Assembly (NCBI GenBank): GCA_021205755.1
Contig: JAJPWX010000045.1
Location: 1-32,612 of the forward strand
Source: Lachnospiraceae bacterium
GTDB taxonomy: Bacteria > Bacillota > Clostridia > Lachnospirales > Lachnospiraceae
Direction of reading: 5' to 3'
Length of the DNA: 32,612 nt
The notes under the pieces were generated by a model. That model did not search any database and was not told where the DNA came from. It was given only the letters and a program-made list of their open reading frames with translations. The position numbers and the translations under genes are program-made. This document shows positions 29,576 to 32,612 of the stretch, piece after piece. The stretch's first letter is position 1; each line of letters opens with the position of its first letter.

Positions 29576-30823
29576 TTACTTTCTGTAAGCACTGCGGTTC
29601 AACACCAGATGCTTCGGAACACCGTTCACCATCAGCGGAGTCAGCTCACCAAGGATCAGCGGACGCGCATACTCCACATAGCCCTCTCCGATGTCTGTAC
29701 CATCATTGATAATCCACTCTGCCGGAACCGGTCTCTCTACGTTTGCGATCGCGTGAATGTCATAGATGCTGTAGCCAACCTGATACGGGCTGCGCTCTTT
29801 CACATCAATGGTGATCATCATGCCGGTCTGGCCCTCGTCAGCCGCCTTGCAAGCCAGATAGCCTACGTTAAACGCCTCATTGATATCGTTCAGGGAGGCG
29901 ATGTGTGTCGCTGCTCTCTGCAGTGTGGAGAACTCGATCGCACGGGTCTTCAGACCTGTCTCTGCGGCAATCTTGTTTGCCAGAACAACACCGCAGCCGG
30001 AAAGCTGCTTGTGACCAAATGCATCCACATAATCAGAACCCGCACCCAACTCGCACACGAAGCGGCCATCTGCAATCTTGATACCTTCCGATACCGCAAT
30101 CACTACAGAGCTCTTCTTTGCTGCCAGATCCTTCACTCTCGCCAGGAAATCATCCATATCAAAGGTCGACTCCGGCAGATAGATCAGATCCGGGCCTTCG
30201 CAGTCCTCATCTCTCGAAAGCGCTGCCGCCGCGGTCAGCCAGCCAGCGTTACGTCCCATAATCTCCACGATGCAGACGGTCGGCTTCTCAATACCGAAGC
30301 TCGCGTTGTCGCGGATGATCTCCTTCAGAGAAGTCGCGATATATTTTGCTGCGGAGCCGTAGCCCGGGCAGTGGTCTGTGATCGGCAGATCATTGTCAAT
30401 CGTCTTCGGAACGCCCATGAAGCGCTGCGATTTGCCCTTCAGAGCTGCATAATCGGAAAGCATCTTGATCGTATCCATCGAATCATTGCCGCCGATGTAG
30501 AACAGGCACTCGATGTTATACTTCTCAAGGATCTCAAAAATCTTATCATAAACCGCCTCATTGCCCTCGATCTTCGGCAGCTTGTAGCGGCAGGAGCCAA
30601 GGAACGCAGACGGGGTTCTCTTCAGAAGCTCAATGTCCTTGTCTTCCTTAATATATTCGCTCATGTCTACCAGGTCCTCATTCAAAAAGCCCTGAATTCC
30701 ATGATGCATACCATAAATCTTCTCCACGCCAAGTTCTCTTGCCTTGCTCACAACGCCTGCAAGACTGGAATTGATCACAGCTGTCGGTCCGCCGGACTGA
30801 CCTACTACAATATTTCCCTTCAT
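29576..30823 (-). CDS. pfp: Pyrophosphate-dependent 6-phosphofructokinase
   Basis: The 415-residue enzyme phosphorylates fructose 6-phosphate, probably with PPi instead of ATP. The phosphoryl-donor loop reads GGNDS at 111-115; the Asp at the fourth position (ATP enzymes have Gly in GGDGS) excludes ATP in this family. The active-site segment is PKTIDND at 139-145, with the Lys typical of PPi enzymes. The N-terminus GQSGGPTAVINSS is the usual start. ATG 30823 has CAGGAGGAAG upstream; the frame to 30856 is leader. A promoter at 30986-31014 and a structured leader precede it, and the branched terminator follows. Confidence 0.92.
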   Translation of the reverse strand: MKGNIVVGQSGGPTAVINSSLAGVVSKARELGVEKIYGMHHGIQGFLNEDLVDMSEYIKEDKDIELLKRTPSAFLGSCRYKLPKIEGNEAVYDKIFEILEKYNIECLFYIGGNDSMDTIKMLSDYAALKGKSQRFMGVPKTIDNDLPITDHCPGYGSAAKYIATSLKEIIRDNASFGIEKPTVCIVEIMGRNAGWLTAAAALSRDEDCEGPDLIYLPESTFDMDDFLARVKDLAAKKSSVVIAVSEGIKIADGRFVCELGAGSDYVDAFGHKQLSGCGVVLANKIAAETGLKTRAIEFSTLQRAATHIASLNDINEAFNVGYLACKAADEGQTGMMITIDVKERSPYQVGYSIYDIHAIANVERPVPAEWIINDGTDIGEGYVEYARPLILGELTPLMVNGVPKHLVLNRSAYRK

Positions 30824-30855
30824 TGTAACTTCCTCCTGAAATTCTGTTTGTTTCA

Positions 30856-30927
30856 ATTCAGAACAGCAGCAAAATGAAAAGACTGACTGGCAGATTTATC
30901 TGCTAAAAGCGGCCTGTTGTTCTGAAT
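30856..30927 (-). promoter_or_regulatory. Structured 5' leader of the phosphofructokinase mRNA
   Basis: A 14-bp long-range stem, attcagaacagcag (30856-30869) with ctgttgttctgaat (30914-30927), has one G-U pair. It encloses a hairpin gcaga-ttta-tctgc (30890-30903). It falls between promoter and ribosome binding site, about 33 bases from the ATG. It fits no riboswitch class I recognise. Confidence 0.5.
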
Positions 30928-30985
30928 CGTTTCCTTTGAAAATGCCGATCCCTTATAAAAAGCAAACCGGACTTTCCCGCAAAGC

Positions 30986-31014
30986 AGTATAGCAGAATTT
31001 TCCTGATACCGCAA
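30986..31014 (-). promoter_or_regulatory. Extended -10 promoter of the phosphofructokinase gene
   Basis: On the minus strand, TTGCGG (31009-31014) and TATACT (30986-30991) are separated by 17 bases, with TGC directly before the -10. Confidence 0.7.
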
Positions 31015-31259
31015 GATAGAATCTGGGGATTTCACACTTTTTACTGACCTGTTTTCACCAATTCATTTCACAGGCGTTATCGCCAAATTCAATCATCGGT
31101 ATTTTTCAAAATACACACTTGCTTCGGCTTTGGTATTTTTCGTTTTAAAATGTCCGATTCAAAGCCGATACGACCCGTAAACCAGTGTATATTTTTCATG
31201 CATAAATGTCCAATCTGATTCCGGGATTTTTTCGCATAAAACGGAGGCCTGTTTTTTTA
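31015..31259. other. AT-rich intergenic stretch with two inverted repeats
   Basis: No gene is seen. It contains a 9-bp inverted repeat tcggctttg/caaagccga (31124-31132, 31160-31168) and a small gtatttt/aaaatac hairpin near 31100-31115. Either could belong to the end of the cysteine-rich gene's transcript or to upstream control of the phosphofructokinase gene. Confidence 0.4.
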
Positions 31260-32276
31260 TCATTCCTGTTCCGGTATCCCGTAATTCCCGTCGTCATCGC
31301 ATGTGAGATATCCATGCACACGCAGCCATTTTACCTTGTTCCACTGCGATCCCCTCAAAGCCTTCCCGTCAAGCCCGTCGCTGATGCGCCAGGATCCATT
31401 CTCGCGAATCGCTTCGCAGATCTTATCATAAACGCGTTTCCTGGGGCTGATCCCCTCTTCGTACCGCTTCACTCTGTCCGTGAAAATCTCTGGGTCGTCC
31501 CGAATTAAATCCGTCAGAATCTTCCGGTACGTCATGGGCTTTAAAAGCTTCCCATCCCCCGTCACGACCTGCGCTTTCTCACCAACATGCACAACGTCCC
31601 ATCCCGGCGCACAGTCCCTTACTGCTTTTTCCAGTTCCCCGAACGTCACTGCCGGCTGGCACAGCGGGCAGCGACATCCGGACAGGAAGGTTTTCTTGCT
31701 CATGCGGAACGTGAACCCGCAGGCTTCATGCCGGAAGGTCAGGATATCGCTGCTGCGCTCATATTCCCCGACGATCTCATAGCCGGGAGCCAATGTCTTA
31801 ACGTCAACGCGACGCTTCGCGGGGCCGGACACCCACGACTTGCCGCAGAGGGGACAGCACGCACTATTATTATTTTTCAGCTGGGAGCGCGTCATCCGGA
31901 ACTCGCTGCCGCACAGAAGATGCTTCACATGGACTCTCTTCGTCCGCCGGTCGTCGCCTGATGTCTCCAGGAATAGCCATTCTTCCGCTTCCGGATCGTA
32001 CTTCTGCTGCAAAAATCCCGGATCCACCAGGCATCTCATGCACTTCGGCGGCTTCTGGAACGTGTACAACAAATCCGTGACCCTTACCGTCTCCTCCCCA
32101 CACGGCACATGCACGGCACGCATCCCGGACATGAGGGGAGCGGCCTTCCTTACAACATACTCCCCATGATAAATTAAAACTTTCCCAATCCGCCGGACTA
32201 TAGATTCATACCAAAAAGGATAAAATCTCATGCGGTCGGCTGGATTTACCAGCGAAAATCGCCTTTTTCTTCCCAT
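31260..32276 (-). CDS. Cysteine-rich protein of unknown function with zinc-ribbon-like modules
   Basis: I do not recognise this 338-residue protein. It contains three cysteine-paired modules: CG...KCMRC, LLCGSEF...CCPLCGK and HEACGFTF...CRCPLC. They alternate with basic segments; such treble-clef or zinc-ribbon repeats occur in phage and plasmid proteins related to very-short-patch-repair or homing-nuclease zinc domains. The C-terminal third (KRVYDKICEAIRENGSWRISDGL onward) looks like a small winged-helix or DNA-binding tail. The start at 32276 has no clear ribosome binding site, so the true start or its expression is doubtful. The position next to a possible transposase remnant suggests acquired DNA (inference). 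Confidence 0.6.
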   Translation of the reverse strand: MGRKRRFSLVNPADRMRFYPFWYESIVRRIGKVLIYHGEYVVRKAAPLMSGMRAVHVPCGEETVRVTDLLYTFQKPPKCMRCLVDPGFLQQKYDPEAEEWLFLETSGDDRRTKRVHVKHLLCGSEFRMTRSQLKNNNSACCPLCGKSWVSGPAKRRVDVKTLAPGYEIVGEYERSSDILTFRHEACGFTFRMSKKTFLSGCRCPLCQPAVTFGELEKAVRDCAPGWDVVHVGEKAQVVTGDGKLLKPMTYRKILTDLIRDDPEIFTDRVKRYEEGISPRKRVYDKICEAIRENGSWRISDGLDGKALRGSQWNKVKWLRVHGYLTCDDDGNYGIPEQE

Positions 32277-32348
32277 TTCAGGCTCGATTCTTCGCGTTTG
32301 CCTATATTTTTGCTCGCATGTTCTTTGACAAATTTATATTAAAATTGC

Positions 32349-32377
32349 TTGATATATAGTACTGTATATGCTATAAT
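32349..32377 (+). promoter_or_regulatory. Promoter of the right-edge ORF, inside an inverted repeat
   Basis: TTGATA (32349-32354) and extended TGC-TATAAT (-10 at 32372-32377) are separated by 17 bases. A perfect 10-bp inverted repeat tatatagtac/gtactatata (32353-32362, 32378-32387) overlaps the -35 and follows the -10, a layout expected for an operator. Confidence 0.65.
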
Positions 32378-32401
32378 GTACTATATAAAGGAGTGATTTT
32401 T

Positions 32402-32575
32402 ATGGCTGTACCAGAGAACATACGTAAGGTTCCCAGACCGGTGAATACCATTGTGGAAGACAATGGCAGGGAAGGCCCAAACCGTTATTCTGTCCGGGAA
32501 CGAACCAGTATCAAGTACGTTGCCGGTGGCAACCCGCAGCCCAGAAACGGGAAGGTAATTCTTAACTTCCTCTAA
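32402..32575 (+). CDS. Short ORF, possible truncated transposase N-terminus
   Basis: This 57-residue frame has a good AAAGGAG site 8 bases before its ATG and a strong promoter. It begins MAVPENIRKVPRPVNTIVED and contains RYSVRERTSIKYVAGGNPQP. From memory only, that pattern resembles the first 50 or so residues of some Lachnospiraceae insertion-sequence transposases, which continue after NGKVI. Here the frame ends seven codons after the Gly-Lys pair, so it may be a remnant cut at an element boundary. The alternative is an independent small protein. The window ends 37 bases later, so the continuation cannot be judged. Confidence 0.5.
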   Translation: MAVPENIRKVPRPVNTIVEDNGREGPNRYSVRERTSIKYVAGGNPQPRNGKVILNFL

Positions 32576-32612
32576 ATTTTAACCCTCAATGGCTTTCAAG
32601 ACTCGCAAACTT

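Noticed and set aside
29561-30877. Plus-strand open frame of about 440 codons opposite the phosphofructokinase
   Set aside because: The minus-strand frame has intact PFK motifs, promoter and ribosome binding site; the plus-strand one has none.
1-32612. CRISPR array, prophage or integrase/attachment site
   Set aside because: No regularly spaced repeats, no cas, integrase or phage structural genes. The dispersed repeats found are single hairpins rather than arrays.

Overview
The window looks like a Firmicute of the class Clostridia, most likely a gut Lachnospiraceae. The evidence is the strong AGGAGG-type ribosome binding sites, BspA-like and cell-wall-binding secreted proteins, the pyrophosphate-linked glycolytic enzymes, and a glycyl radical enzyme microcompartment (GRM) of the fucose/rhamnose type. 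Nearly every gene is on the minus strand, so transcription mostly runs from high to low coordinates. The only plus-strand genes I support are a tRNA-Glu near the left edge and a short ORF at the right edge.

Layout from left to right. Positions 1-400: tRNA-Glu(CTC) with a consensus promoter and a shared terminator. Positions 400-7191: a secreted leucine-rich-repeat protein, an AAA-ATPase/PD-(D/E)XK protein, an iron-sulfur-flavoprotein-like reductase, a D,D-carboxypeptidase, and a membrane exporter-like domain fused to a degenerate HAD domain. Positions 7488-12589: a 6-deoxyhexose module of L-rhamnose mutarotase, an AraA-fold isomerase and rhamnulokinase, running directly out of an L,D-transpeptidase gene. 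Positions 12714-25078: the microcompartment operon. Positions 25661-30823: pyruvate phosphate dikinase, a Fic protein and a PPi-type phosphofructokinase. Positions 31260-32575: a cysteine-rich protein of unknown role and a short ORF that may be a transposase remnant.

The microcompartment operon reads (5' to 3' on the minus strand): glycyl radical diol dehydratase, its activating enzyme, class II fuculose/rhamnulose-phosphate aldolase, CoA-acylating aldehyde dehydrogenase (PduP), zinc alcohol dehydrogenase, four single-domain BMC shell proteins, PduL phosphotransacylase, EutN/CcmL vertex protein, PduS, PduT and a DeoR regulator. The inferred pathway is: L-rhamnose (or L-fucose), isomerised and phosphorylated in the cytosol; cleavage to DHAP plus lactaldehyde; reduction to 1,2-propanediol; radical dehydration to propanal; then disproportionation to propanol and propionyl-CoA/propionyl phosphate inside the shell. 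This is a known class of compartment (GRM5-like), not a new system. Several details look less ordinary: a shell protein with a basic N-terminal extension and a strong internal start, a four-cysteine insert in the aldolase, an activase without the extra ferredoxin-like domain, and an AraA-fold enzyme in the isomerase position.

Outside the genes there are two families of dispersed structured repeats: a bulged hairpin in four copies, two of them abutting terminators, and a palindrome with arms TAGTRAAYGAC in three copies. There are also CAACA-rich direct repeats upstream of the two best promoters of the microcompartment operon, which are candidate sites for the DeoR regulator. All functional statements rest on motif reading; no database search was run.
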